Source: Pseudocercospora fijiensis CIRAD86 (lineage: Eukaryota > Ascomycota > Dothideomycetes > Mycosphaerellales > Mycosphaerellaceae). Taken from it: a stretch of DNA of 64,000 nt. The notes beneath the pieces are model-generated. The model saw only the letters and a list, made by a program, of their open reading frames with translations. It was not told the DNA's origin and did not search any database. Shown here one piece after another: positions 21,926 through 32,120 of this stretch. Every line of letters starts with the position of its first letter. Within the stretch, counting starts at the first letter, position 1. The translations under genes were made by a program, and so were the position numbers. The stretch is taken from assembly GCF_000340215.1 (NCBI RefSeq), contig NW_006921532.1, positions 3,671,126 to 3,735,125 of the forward strand. Reading direction: 5' to 3'.

Positions 21926-22699
21926 ATGTCTTCCCACTATCAGCATCAGAGTTTAGGTGGAAGCGCCTTCAACCACGGTCCTTCCAGCAATGCCGAACAG
22001 GAATACGATCGTCTACGCGACCTAGCGCGCAAAGAGCAAGCACAGCATCAGCATTATGCCGCCGAGGCCAGACAAGCGTACGAACGTGGAGACGGAGCTG
22101 GCGCGCACGAAGCCAGCCAAAAGAGCAAGCAGCATGCTGCCAAAGCCGACGAATACAACAAGCAGGCCTCGGAATTCATCTTTCGCGAGAATAATGCAGT
22201 AGGCAAGGTGGACGGCGACACTATTGACCTCCACGGTCAATTCGTAGAAGAGGCCGAAGAAATACTCGAGCAGAGAATCAGATATGCGCAACAGACGGGC
22301 CAGGCTCACTTGCACGTTATTGTCGGCAAGGGAAATCACAGTCCTGGTCACATCCAGAAGATCAAGCCGCGTGTTGAGCAGGTCTGTCGCGAGTTGAATC
22401 TAGAGTATCACACGGAGCCCAACGCTGGACGCATCTACATCGATCTCAAGGGCGGCCAGCAGAGGCCAGACTACGACTACGCGCATCAACCTCAACATCA
22501 AAACTATGGCCAACCACACTACGAGACTGCATACCCTATGGGTACCACTCCTCAGTATGGCTACCAGCAGCAAATGAATTACTCCAATGCTGTCCAAGGG
22601 GGATATCCAGGCGCTCCACAACAGCAGATGCACGTCCAGGAGTCGGAGCAAGCCAATGATATCAAGTGTTGCGGGATCAAGATATGCGTGGTCATGTAA
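21926..22699 (+). CDS. DUF1771-Smr domain protein with C-terminal CaaX-like box
   Basis: A single exon of 257 aa. Residues about 24-90 form a charged Gln/Ala-rich helical DUF1771 region (YDRLRDLARKEQAQ). The Smr domain follows at about 95-175, with the DLHG motif (TIDLHGQFVEEAEEIL) and the GxGxHS-like loop VIVGKGNHSPG. Smr domains act as nucleases or nucleic-acid binders in several systems; the substrate here is unknown. The C-terminal third is a Gln/Tyr/Pro-rich low-complexity tail. The last residues are CCGIKICVVM. CVVM fits a CaaX prenylation box and the upstream Cys pair could be palmitoylated, so membrane anchoring is likely (inference). The same arrangement of DUF1771 plus Smr is known in fungi. 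Confidence 0.88.
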   Translation: MSSHYQHQSLGGSAFNHGPSSNAEQEYDRLRDLARKEQAQHQHYAAEARQAYERGDGAGAHEASQKSKQHAAKADEYNKQASEFIFRENNAVGKVDGDTIDLHGQFVEEAEEILEQRIRYAQQTGQAHLHVIVGKGNHSPGHIQKIKPRVEQVCRELNLEYHTEPNAGRIYIDLKGGQQRPDYDYAHQPQHQNYGQPHYETAYPMGTTPQYGYQQQMNYSNAVQGGYPGAPQQQMHVQESEQANDIKCCGIKICVVM

Positions 22700-23512
22700 T
22701 GCAGTTGTCGCGATTGGTAGGACTGGTCAAATGTTTTGGAAAGAGAATTGGATCCTCCTCGTACGTCTTTTCCGCTCAGGCAACGATCGCCTTCGAGCGT
22801 AATTGTGCCTGCGTCAACCACCTGATTTGGCAGCTCACATAAATCTTGGACGACGCGGCGAGTCTCACATCTCAACAGAAAACACGCGAATTGGGAGAAG
22901 CTATCTAGCTGTTCTAGGATCACATTTGGATTGTCCATCTAGGATGAAAAGCCAGCGCGGAGGGTACGAAGCAAGGCACTAAACGCTGGCCAAACGATCA
23001 GGACCATAAATAATGGGCCTCAGAATGGAAAAAAATTTAAGCGGCCGAGCATCATAGCTAATCGAGGATCATGTATGCTCCGCATGAGCTGGCATCTTGT
23101 GGCCATCAATGTTCACGAGCCCCTTTTTTCAACCAGTGCGCCTTCTGACTTCTGCCAAGTGAGGCCTCAGCTACCCAAGTCAAGTGGACTGATGCAACAC
23201 CTCATGACTAATCCGCATTCATAGGAGAAAGGCGCAGGACACTAAGCCTAGAGGCAGCTCCTCGGTCGCACCGCCACGTTTTACCGTGCGCGCCGACCAT
23301 ACGTTGGAGGCCCTACGCCGAAAGAGGCAATAAGCTTCCATTCGGAGATGTGTTCACACCAGTGACACCACGGAGGAAGGCATCGGCCACGCGTCTTAAC
23401 TACCTTACTACTTAATGCTCCTCGGAGTTCTGCTCTTTACTCACGTCGATTTCCGCAGCATTTCTTAGGCCCGTAACTTTGAGATCAGAAAAAAGCACAT
23501 TTTTTCGCAACC
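22700..23512. other. Intergenic region Smr gene to AIM24-family gene
   Basis: About 810 bases with 3' sequence of the Smr gene and the promoter of the next gene. No coding frame with recognisable content. Confidence 0.6.
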
Positions 23513-24584
23513 ATGTCTTACCAGCAGGGCTACGATCAAAATTACCAGCAGCAGCAGCAGCAGTATCAACAACCTCAGTACGGTCAACCTCGTATGCAGC
23601 ATTGGTATTTCCTCCCGGCCGAGCGAACACGTTTAATTGACACATGATAGCTCCAGCACCTCAATATGGCCAGCAACCATATCCTCCTCCACCACCTTTC
23701 CCAAATGGAGCTCCACCAGCACAGCAATACCCTCCACCACCACCAAATAGTGCTCCATCAGGACAATCCGACCACGGCTCATTCAACGGAGGCAACTACT
23801 CGATCCAGCACCGCGACACAAACGCAGTACTCAACATCGAGCTGCAACAAGGCGGAAGCGTACGCTCCCGAACCGGCGCCATGATCCACATGGCCTCAAC
23901 GGTGCAACTGTCCGGAAAAACAAAATTCAGCATGAAAAAACTCTTCACGGGCGGAGAGATGAGCGAATCGACGTACGTCGGCCACGGTCGCGTCGCTCTG
24001 GCCCCGATGTTGTTTGGTGATATCATCACCGTGCACGTCGACTCCAGCAAGAACTGGACGATTGGGAAGGATGTATTCCTGGCGTGCACGCCGGACGTGA
24101 CGAAAGAGTCGAAATCGCAGGGGATTGGGAAAGCGATGTTTTCTGGGGAGGATTTGTTCGTGTATCGCATTGGAGGGCAGGGATTGCTGTGGTTGACGAG
24201 TTTTGGGGCTGTGGATCGTCTTGATGTGAGAGATTTACCTTGAGTCTTGTTCCGTTCCTTTCTTTTCTGCTGATCCTGCTGACGAATGCAATGCGTAGCT
24301 ACAATCTGGTGAACAGCATATTGTCGATAACGGGCATTTGGTCGCGTGGAGCTGTGACTATAAGATTGAGAAGGCTGGTGGAGGAGCCATGTCGTCGATG
24401 AAGACTGGAGAAGGCTTAGTCTGCCGATTTACAGGTCCAGGAGTAATCTACATCCAGGTAAGAGACCTAGTAGTCGTGTTGACAACCTCCATCTCCGAGG
24501 ATTGGTGCTGACCGTCTTTCCTCGCTCCAGACCAGAAACATGGACGAGTTCGAAGAGTACATTCAAAGCTTCTCGCAGGCCTAG
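23513..24584 (+). CDS. AIM24 family protein (DUF124)
   Basis: Four exons, 23513..23591, 23651..24225, 24299..24457 and 24531..24584, give 288 aa; introns of 59, 73 and 73 nt are GT-AG and in phase. The N-terminus is Gln/Tyr/Pro-rich (about 70 residues, with a CAG run). The conserved beta-rich domain follows, with GSVRSRTGAMIHM, a LTSFGAVDRLD segment, VDNGHLVAWSCDYKIE and the terminal GPGVIYIQTRN motif, all typical of AIM24/DUF124 proteins. In yeast Aim24 is a mitochondrial inner-membrane protein that supports MICOS. The present member has a low-complexity N-terminus rather than a clear presequence, so its location is open. Tail-to-tail with the glutamate-cysteine ligase gene (120 bp apart). 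Confidence 0.85.
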
Positions 24585-24704
24585 TTCGACCATCATTTCT
24601 TGAGTCCTTGAACTCGTTGTCAGATATTGAACATCGATTTGAGTATCCACAATCACTCCATTGAAGGCTTGGGCACGTGTCTAGAAACTAGACAAGAGAA
24701 TGTC

Positions 24705-26953
24705 TCACCGTTCACGACACTGCCCAAGCATTTCCAGCGCAAAGCCGTCCCTTCCTTCGTGTACCGTAACTCGCTCCGCAGCCTTGACCAGGTCGTAAAC
24801 CACACTCTCTGGCACAGCACTGTCTTTCTTGTATTCTGGATGCTCCCTTACGAAATGCCGTATCCATTTAGCGGCAGTCCACAATTTGCCACTTGCCCTT
24901 CCGCGAATCAGCGCCAGATATTTGGCAAGCTCGCACCTCGTTTCAACATCGACATTGATGCTATCGAGGTACGATTCCACCAGAGGGATCAGACCAGGGA
25001 ACCCGCCATCCCGTTGTCCATTGATGATCTCGTCTACTGTCATGAGTTCATATTCGTCCTCAACGGGTCCAGGGCTTTGCGGCCGGCTTGGCTGCGGTGT
25101 ATTTGGCTCCGATGGAGTGGTGACATTTGTTCTAGAATGCCGTCGAGGAAGAGGATCTTTCCGGAAATAAAATTTTTCGTTGAGTACTGCGTCCCGGTTG
25201 TGGGCGGTCTCCATATTCTGAGTTGTTCGCGGTATCGGCAAGTAGAAGTTCAGATCGAAACTCAGCATGGCTCGCGTGATCAGAACGACAAAGACCGAAA
25301 AGGCTGCGTTCTCAAAATCGGTGATTTGTATCTCCATCGGCCGCACCTCAACTCGCCAGCCAATGTCACTTCCCGGTGGTGGTGGTTTGAATCGCATATG
25401 CTGCCAATTCGTGCTTTGGAGGTTCTCAAAGTGATCAGCTTTGTCAAGATCCAACTCCTTGAGGTCCTCGGAGAAAACGACGATCGGGTCGCGAATGAAC
25501 AGATGCGCAAAATGAGTTGCGAGCAGATCGTCCATACCACCCTCAGTCAGACGCGCTTTGAGCTGCTCATCAACGACAAGGTCCGGGTCTAGGTACTCTG
25601 GCCGGAGACGAGGATCCTGTGCAATGTATGTGCTGTTACTGGCATAGCGTGATTTTGGTATCCGCCAACGATCGTTCTTCAGCGGTTTCTCGCCCAATTC
25701 TTCCGGAGTACGATCGTCGACGGCACGACTGATTTGATTCCATCTCACATCGCTATCAACCAAGAAACCTTTGTATAGCGGCGTTGCAGCAGTGAGTGCC
25801 AGCAAGATCGGCCCAAGCGGTGATAATTGGTCGTACATTGTCCGTCCTTCAGAAATGCTTTTTGCCTGGAAAGTAATTTGCAGGCAGCAAGAGCCCATAC
25901 CAAATGCCATCGCATCCATGTAGACACAATCAGTCTTGGCGGCTCCATTTCGAACGTCGTCATCCTCTGGCCAATTATGTAGGTCATAGTCCACTGTCGG
26001 ATCTTTGAAAGGCCGTGGTGTGTTCTCATCGACAAAGACCGGCACATTCAACTCCACCTTCCTGCCGCGCCTCCATCGGATGTTGGCAGCCAAAGTAGGG
26101 AATCGTATGTGAGGATTTGCGATCTCGTCTGGCACAAATTGTGATCGAAGCTTTGGCCCAGACGGTGGATAGTATGGCGTTATTGATTTTCTGTCGCCAA
26201 GGAGTGGGAAAGTTGTTAGGGTGATTGGATACTCGTGGCTGTAGATGTGGTCTTTCGCAATCTTTCGTCTTGAAATGCGTCAGTGAAATGTTTCACCATA
26301 TCGCAGACCACACTTACCTCCACTTCATGTCTGTCTCGACATCTAGTAGGTCTTTGAAATTAATGCTCCAGGGTTTCCCGGGCGTTGCCTCGAGCATGAA
26401 TCGTCCGAACTCAGGATGAAATGTCGGTGCTGGCCATGCGGTCCTGACCCGGGTCAGAAAAGTCCAGGCATTCATTGCAAGACAATGTCCAACTTACTTC
26501 ACCTCGCGCTTGGCCAGGTCGGGCACACCGCCACCTTGTCTGAGCAACTCTTCATCATTTGCGAGGGCCTCGAGGATATCGGCCTGGCGCAAGGAAAGCT
26601 TGACCTTCCTCTGCTCGTCGTCGAAGGAGACGACGAGATACTCGATCTGGCGGAACTCAGCGAGGTCAACGTCAGCAGTCTGAAAGTGCTTACCATACCT
26701 CGTCTCCCCACAGCAATGCATCTCGCTCCTTGCCTTTGGCTCGGTTCCAGATTGCCAGTAGTTGCTGTTGGACGTTTAGAATACCTGCCAGGACCAGAAA
26801 GAACGTGAGCCTCACCTCGATGCCCCACTGGCGTACATGACCTGCGACCTTCTTGGCCTCAGGCCAATCGAGTGGTGTACCTACTGCACTGTAAACCGAT
26901 CAGCAGTTGAGTCTGCCGAGTCGCGGAAGCACGATTGCCTACAGGAGACCCAT
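24705..26953 (-). CDS. GSH1: Glutamate-cysteine ligase catalytic subunit
   Basis: Joins L-glutamate and L-cysteine with ATP, the limiting step of glutathione synthesis in the cytosol. Six exons on the minus strand: 26943..26953, 26816..26888, 26699..26764, 26498..26646, 26318..26443 and 24705..26268, giving 662 aa, the usual eukaryotic size. Every junction keeps frame and restores family motifs: MGLLAVGTPLDWPEAKK, the WGDEIEYLVV start of the catalytic core, FHPEFGRFMLEATPGKPW, and in the last exon MDAMAFGMGSCCLQITFQ. The first exon is only 11 nt. A Pro/Ser/Thr-rich insert lies in the C-terminal part (about 25060-25140). Introns are 49-54 nt. Regulation by oxidative stress is expected from the family, but I found no exact Yap1 site upstream. 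Confidence 0.93.
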
Positions 26954-28484
26954 CCCGCACAGGCTTTGCAACAGCCGCTCTGGGATAGCGCTTCAAGTTG
27001 TGCTACTGCAGGAGCAATCGCATGTATGCAGACTTTAAGCTGCAGATGTCGTAAAGCTGGGCGCCTGCTCTTCCCTGCCAGCCGTGCTTATAGTCTCGCG
27101 CGGCCTTCCGTGCGTATGCCACTGCCTATCACGACATTGCCTCAATCCATCCAAATTTTACGTCTCGAGGTGGGGGGCTTCAAGTCTTCGCCGGCGATGT
27201 GTCGAGGTCGCTCGTGCTGCTGTTGTGGTGCTCCAGGTCGGCGGCGTGATTCGGGCCCTCGACAGTGACGCTATGCATGTGATAATCGTAGGTCAAAGAA
27301 TGGGCTACAGCGATCACTGGTTGCCCTCGAGCCGTCACTGGGCAGTAGAACTAGAAGAGCAATGACCAAGCAAGCTTTCGGCGAGTTTCCGCCCAGCTTG
27401 ACCTCACTTCTTCACTTCACCCACGCTTATACGGCGTGACTCGCGGGGTTTGTTTCGTTGGGGTGTGCGCAGTCACACAACGGGCTTCTGCTCAACAACA
27501 GCCAGCAGTCATCATCAAAGTGATCAATCGTGGTGGTGGCACGCAAGAAAGCGCTGCATGAGAATATTCAGTGGCACCTTCAAAACCTGCCGTCCCCCGT
27601 CTCACTCCGATCTCTGATGCGCGGCAAGCGACTGCTTTGACAGCTCGTACCTGCCTGCCACCGTTGCACGGGCATGGAGACACATGTTCGCTATTTGTTG
27701 CAATCTGCATCTTGCCCGGCCACAGATCGCTGGGTTGGGCTTCAGCGTCCATTGGGCATGTTTGATCGCACTTACGAGTTCGCCCGGCCCAGTGTGACCA
27801 ACCTGTCACAGCGGGCCACTGCAGCGTTGGAGACATCGGTGCCAATCATTGTCGGATCGTCACATCCCTGGCGACGGGTTGACGTCGTACATTGCTATCA
27901 AGTGCGACCTTCAGGACTGAAGAGTTGCCGGCCAACGTTCATGCGTGATGGCTCTCGCTTTCAGTCTATGTACAACTTCTGCACGCGCATGAAATTACAC
28001 GTCACTCCTTCGCAGCGCACTGCGTTCCCATCGTGACAGCCCATCGGCAAATCCCATCCTGGGCGAATCTTCCTCTCCATTTACTCCGGTCCATGCAATG
28101 CTACCGAGCTCTCAAGGGCCCGTAGGCAGGAAGAAAGACGAAAAGTGAAGACAACGCTAAAAGGCTGAACAGACAAGTGACAAACTTTGCAGGAGAAAAA
28201 ACAAACAGAACACATCCTGCCAGCCACCCGGCCTCTCCTTGAACCATCGTGTGTCAGGCCCTGTACAATTCGTAGCGTCTCATAACGCTGTGCAAGTTTT
28301 CGTCATCCGTGCGATGTATTCGCTCGAAGGTACCGCAATTGAACCTCTGAAAAGGCCGAATAGCAGGGGTATCGCTGAAAGGCAAGCAAAAAGCATCAGC
28401 AACACAGTGCTAAGAAAGCAAAGCAAAGAGCAAATGCTCAGAAAGGGTTGATCTTGATTGCACATGTGCAGATCAAGTCTTCTT
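26954..28484. other. Intergenic region between GSH1 promoter side and NsdD-type gene 3' end
   Basis: About 1.5 kb. It contains the GSH1 upstream region and the 3' flank of the GATA gene. Short open frames exist on both strands but none has a domain or a believable codon pattern. Confidence 0.6.
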
Positions 28485-30093
28485 CTACTGCGCCATATTT
28501 TCTTTTGGTCGCAGATTCGAGCTGCCAACGTTGGTGGTTTTGTTGGTTCCATTGTTTTTGCGTGTCAACTTGGCGTAGTGCAGGCCGCAGGCATTGCAGA
28601 GAGTCCTTGCGCCGTCCGGTCCACGCCGCCATTCCGGCGTTTCGGCGCGGTTACAGCTGTGACAGCGTCCGGGTGGTGCTGCGCGCCCTCTGCGTTTTTT
28701 CGTGTCGACGCCTCCAAATCCTCCGGTCTTGCCGTCGTCGGCTTGCTGCTCGTGGTGTTCTGGTTGAGATAGGTGCGGATCAAAGGCTTTGTGTTGTTGC
28801 CGCTGATCCGCAGCCTGTTGTTCGTATGCAGCTTGCTGCTGGATAATGACGTCTCGAATCTTCATGAGTGAATCATGAGCCACACGCGATTTGTTGATCA
28901 TATCATCCACTTCCACAATGCCTGGAAGTGTTTTGAGCGTGGCACCTGACCTCTGCGTCTGGTGCATTCGGTCGCCGTAACGACGTGAAAAGTCACTTAG
29001 TATTCCGCTGGTCGCGGCGATCTGCGAGTGATCAGTGAGCTTGATTCGAGCGTCGAGTCAAAGAACAACCTACCTCATTGAGTGCCGCTTCCAAGTCGTA
29101 GAAATCAAGATGACGTTTGACACTATCTCCATAACTGGCTGGAGCCTGTGCTCGTTCGTCCGAACGATCTGCAGTCTTCCAGGTGGTCTGAGCAGCCTGA
29201 GGAGCGCTGTAGACTGAAGGTTGATAAATTGGCCCAGAAGCGGTGCTTGAGGGAGGCGTTGGGTTGGCATAGCGCGGAGGATATGGTGTGTAGCCGTACG
29301 GAAAGCTTGATGGAGGACCCATAGGCCCAGTCGAAGTGGAATTTGGTTGCTCGTACGCAGGTGATGGTTCAGCGGGTCTGGCAAATGTTGTTGATGGAGG
29401 TGGACGACTTGTCGGCTGAGATGTCTGGAGCTGTAAAGGCGGCTTCGATTCCGTTACTGGAGGGTATGCTGCTGGGGTAGGGCGTGAGTTTTCCGATGGC
29501 GGCGGGTATGCAGGTTGTTGTGATTCTGGTGAGCGATAATGCGAGTACTGGGAAAATGAACTGCTGGTAGTGGAGTACGGTGGTTGCGGACCCTGCGGCG
29601 GTTCCATGGGAAACGACCGTCTAGTAGCAGGAGACGGCGAGCTTGGGGTAGTGGCTTGGGTCTGCGTGAGATGCGTTGGTTGCAGAGGTGGTGGAGGATC
29701 TGCAGCAGTAGATGTTTGGCGATCTATCCCAAGCGCTTCTGAAATGGAAGGCAGCGATTGCCTCTGTTTGGCACTCCCTTTTTCATTATCACTCGTCCGA
29801 CGTGACTCAGGTGGTGTATGGACACCCACAGGGGTGCTGGGCCAGGTGTTTGTCGGCGCCACGCTATGAGCATGACCATAAGGCGCTGGAGCACCTTGAG
29901 GATAGCGATAGGTCGGGCTCGCGCCAGCACTCGCAGACAAACTTTGCAGCGTGCCAGTGCCAGTGCCAGTGCCAGTGCCAGTGCCAGAGGTTCGATTCTG
30001 GTAGACGTCGTCTTCCCGCTTGGGTTTGTCGCTGTCGGCAAGGTAGCTAATGGCTGGAAGCTGAGGTCTGAAAGGAAGCCGGGTCAGTGACAT
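28485..30093 (-). CDS. nsdD: GATA-type zinc finger transcription factor, NsdD-like
   Basis: Two exons on minus, 29074..30093 and 28485..29021, give 518 aa. The intron (52 nt) joins LEAALNE to IAATSGILSDFSRR. The long N-terminal part is Pro/Ser/Gln-rich and disordered with an LPSISEALGI motif. The C-terminal GATA finger is CHSC-X18-CNAC within GRCHSCNRAETPEWRR, followed by a basic segment LHYAKLTRK and a short tail. Finger sequence and position near the C-terminus match NsdD (A. nidulans), a regulator of sexual development and conidiation; SUB-1 is the Neurospora counterpart. The ATG at 30093 is the first in frame; a GTG at 30105 is not used. A hexanucleotide repeat encodes a Gly-Thr run near the N-terminus. 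Confidence 0.87.
29951..29987. repeat. (TGCCAG)n in-frame minisatellite
   Basis: About six copies of a 6-base unit inside the NsdD-like gene; on the coding strand they give a (Gly-Thr)n run near residue 40. The unit length keeps frame whatever the copy number. Confidence 0.9.
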
Positions 30094-30810
30094 GTCTGGC
30101 TGCACTCAATGGTGGTCGGAGAAGGGAGAGGAAGTGCAAGGCAAGTGCATATGCAAAAGGGAAGGGCAGGAAAATACCGTCGTTGGGTGTCCATGGTGGT
30201 GGTGAAGGGTAGCGGTGTCGACTAGCGACTATGTACGGAAGATGTAATGTGTAAGAGGAACAATATGGCCACCGATGGCAGCCAGGATTTTCGGCTTCAA
30301 TGCTGCGGAGATCGCGGCGCGAGATGGGCCAGGATAGATCTGGTTTGGCAGCGTCGCAACGCCAGCGATGTTGTTATTATTGAAGGATGTGCGACAGGGG
30401 TCAGGCCGGTCGCCGAGATTTCGCTATGTCGCTGCTCAGGATGGCGCTGTCGAAGAGAGAGCAATGAGGTCCGGGCGGGCGGGAGGGAGCAGAGAGCAGT
30501 ATGTGGATGGGCGTGTAGGTGGGTGGGTAGTATATGGATGTGGTGGCCGCGAGATCAAGCGGCTGTCACAGGCAGAATGAGCCGAAGGAGTGCACAGGCG
30601 CAGACACGCTAATAAATGGGTGGTATGTATGGGTGTGCAGGTCGTGCGGCGCGGGTGCGGGTGCGGGTGCGGTGGGTGTGAATGCGCGGTATTCGAGCAG
30701 GATACAGTGAGTGGCAGTGGTGAAGTGCGGTGGGATGCGGTGCGGTGCGGTGCGGTATGGAGGTTAGTGGCAGTGGTAGTCGCCAGATGAAACCAATGTT
30801 CGCAGCACGC

Positions 30811-30836
30811 AGTGGCAGTGGCAGTGGCAGTGGCAG
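30811..30836. repeat. (GGCAGT)n microsatellite
   Basis: Over four copies of GGCAGT; the motif recurs imperfectly nearby. Confidence 0.85.
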
Positions 30837-31300
30837 GAGCAGTGGCAGTTTCTGCGGGCGGCCGGCGTGTGCGTGTGCGGGAGTGCGTAGTCAGCAGGTG
30901 ATGTCGCGACGAGGAGGATGACAGACTACAGCAACAGCAGGAGAACTAGCAGCGAGTCGAGAGGGGAGCGCCAGCACGGAAGAGGAAGCATCTTCGATCG
31001 ACCCACAGACAAGGACCAGGGTTTGACTGGCGTGGTCGACAGCGTCCACAGGCCAGGGCCAGGACCAGGGCCAGGGCCACAGGCATGGCGCAGAGCGTGA
31101 TGATGAGTGCATAGACTGCATACCGGGTACTGGAGCAAGTCTCTGCTGTATTAGACACGACACGACACGACCAGGACTGCCACTATGGTGCTGTACATAC
31201 AAGTAGGTCTGGGTATGCCTCCATGCCCTGCCCAGCGGAGCCTCCATGAACTCGTCATCCAGCTCTACCGTACGCGGGCAGCGAGTGCTATGGTAGGCGT

Positions 31301-31322
31301 GCAGCAGCAGCAGCAGCAGCAG
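31301..31322. repeat. (CAG)n microsatellite
   Basis: About seven GCA/CAG units. Confidence 0.9.
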
Positions 31323-31507
31323 AGAGTCGTAACACGGCAGGGTGTGCAACGGATGCGAGCAACGAGCGAATCGGCCTGGCAGTTCGCCGCAGCCCACCCA
31401 TCGCCCATCGCCCATCGCCCATCTTGCTCATTCACTACTGCACTACGATGCGCTGTGTTGTGCTGTGCTGTACTGTGCTGTGCTGCCAGCGTGCGTGCAG
31501 CGGTTGT

Positions 31508-31508
<1 letters not shown>

Positions 31509-31551
<43 letters not shown>
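31509..31551. repeat. (CA)21 dinucleotide repeat
   Basis: An uninterrupted CA tract of 43 bases, the longest perfect simple repeat in the window. Confidence 0.97.
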
Positions 31552-31553
<2 letters not shown>

Positions 31554-32091
31554 CTCACCTCTTCTGCGCCGAAGACAGCCGCCACGGACCGCCAGACGCC
31601 GTTGACGATCGGCGAGATCGCGATGTCAGATGCTGCACGCCGCTGTTCTGCCGCTGCTGCGTCTCTGCTTTCCGATGGCCATCACCAGTTGATAGATTCG
31701 CTGCTGCCCAACGACAGTGTGCCCCGGCAGAGCCACTCACTTGCCATGCCGGCGATTCAGGGCGCTTTCCAGCATGTGATGATGCTGCCGCGCTGCGCGG
31801 CTTTGGCCAGAGACATGCTTGCAACCGGTTTATGCACGTCGCTGTTCCCGAGTCAAGCGTGCGGGCTGCGGGCTGCGCGCGCCGGGCTGGCAAGGTCCCT
31901 GGTGACGCTAGTGATGCTGGCCGATCTCAGATCCAGTCAATCGACCACGACCACGCCGAAGGAGAAAACGCAGCAGGGGCAGGGATCCATGGCATGCATT
32001 GCTGTCAACCGCGCAAACGCGCCAGGCACAGCAACCCCCTCTACACTATCCTGATGCATACTGTGCATATGATATGCCCTCGCCCTCGCGT

Positions 32092-32120
32092 CTGCTGCTG
32101 CTGCTGCTGCTGCTGCTGCT
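32092..32120. repeat. (CTG)n microsatellite
   Basis: Nearly ten CTG units without interruption. Confidence 0.95.

Noticed and set aside
24627..25592. Plus-strand 321-aa open frame
   Set aside because: It is fully antisense to the last exon of glutamate-cysteine ligase, which carries clear family motifs.
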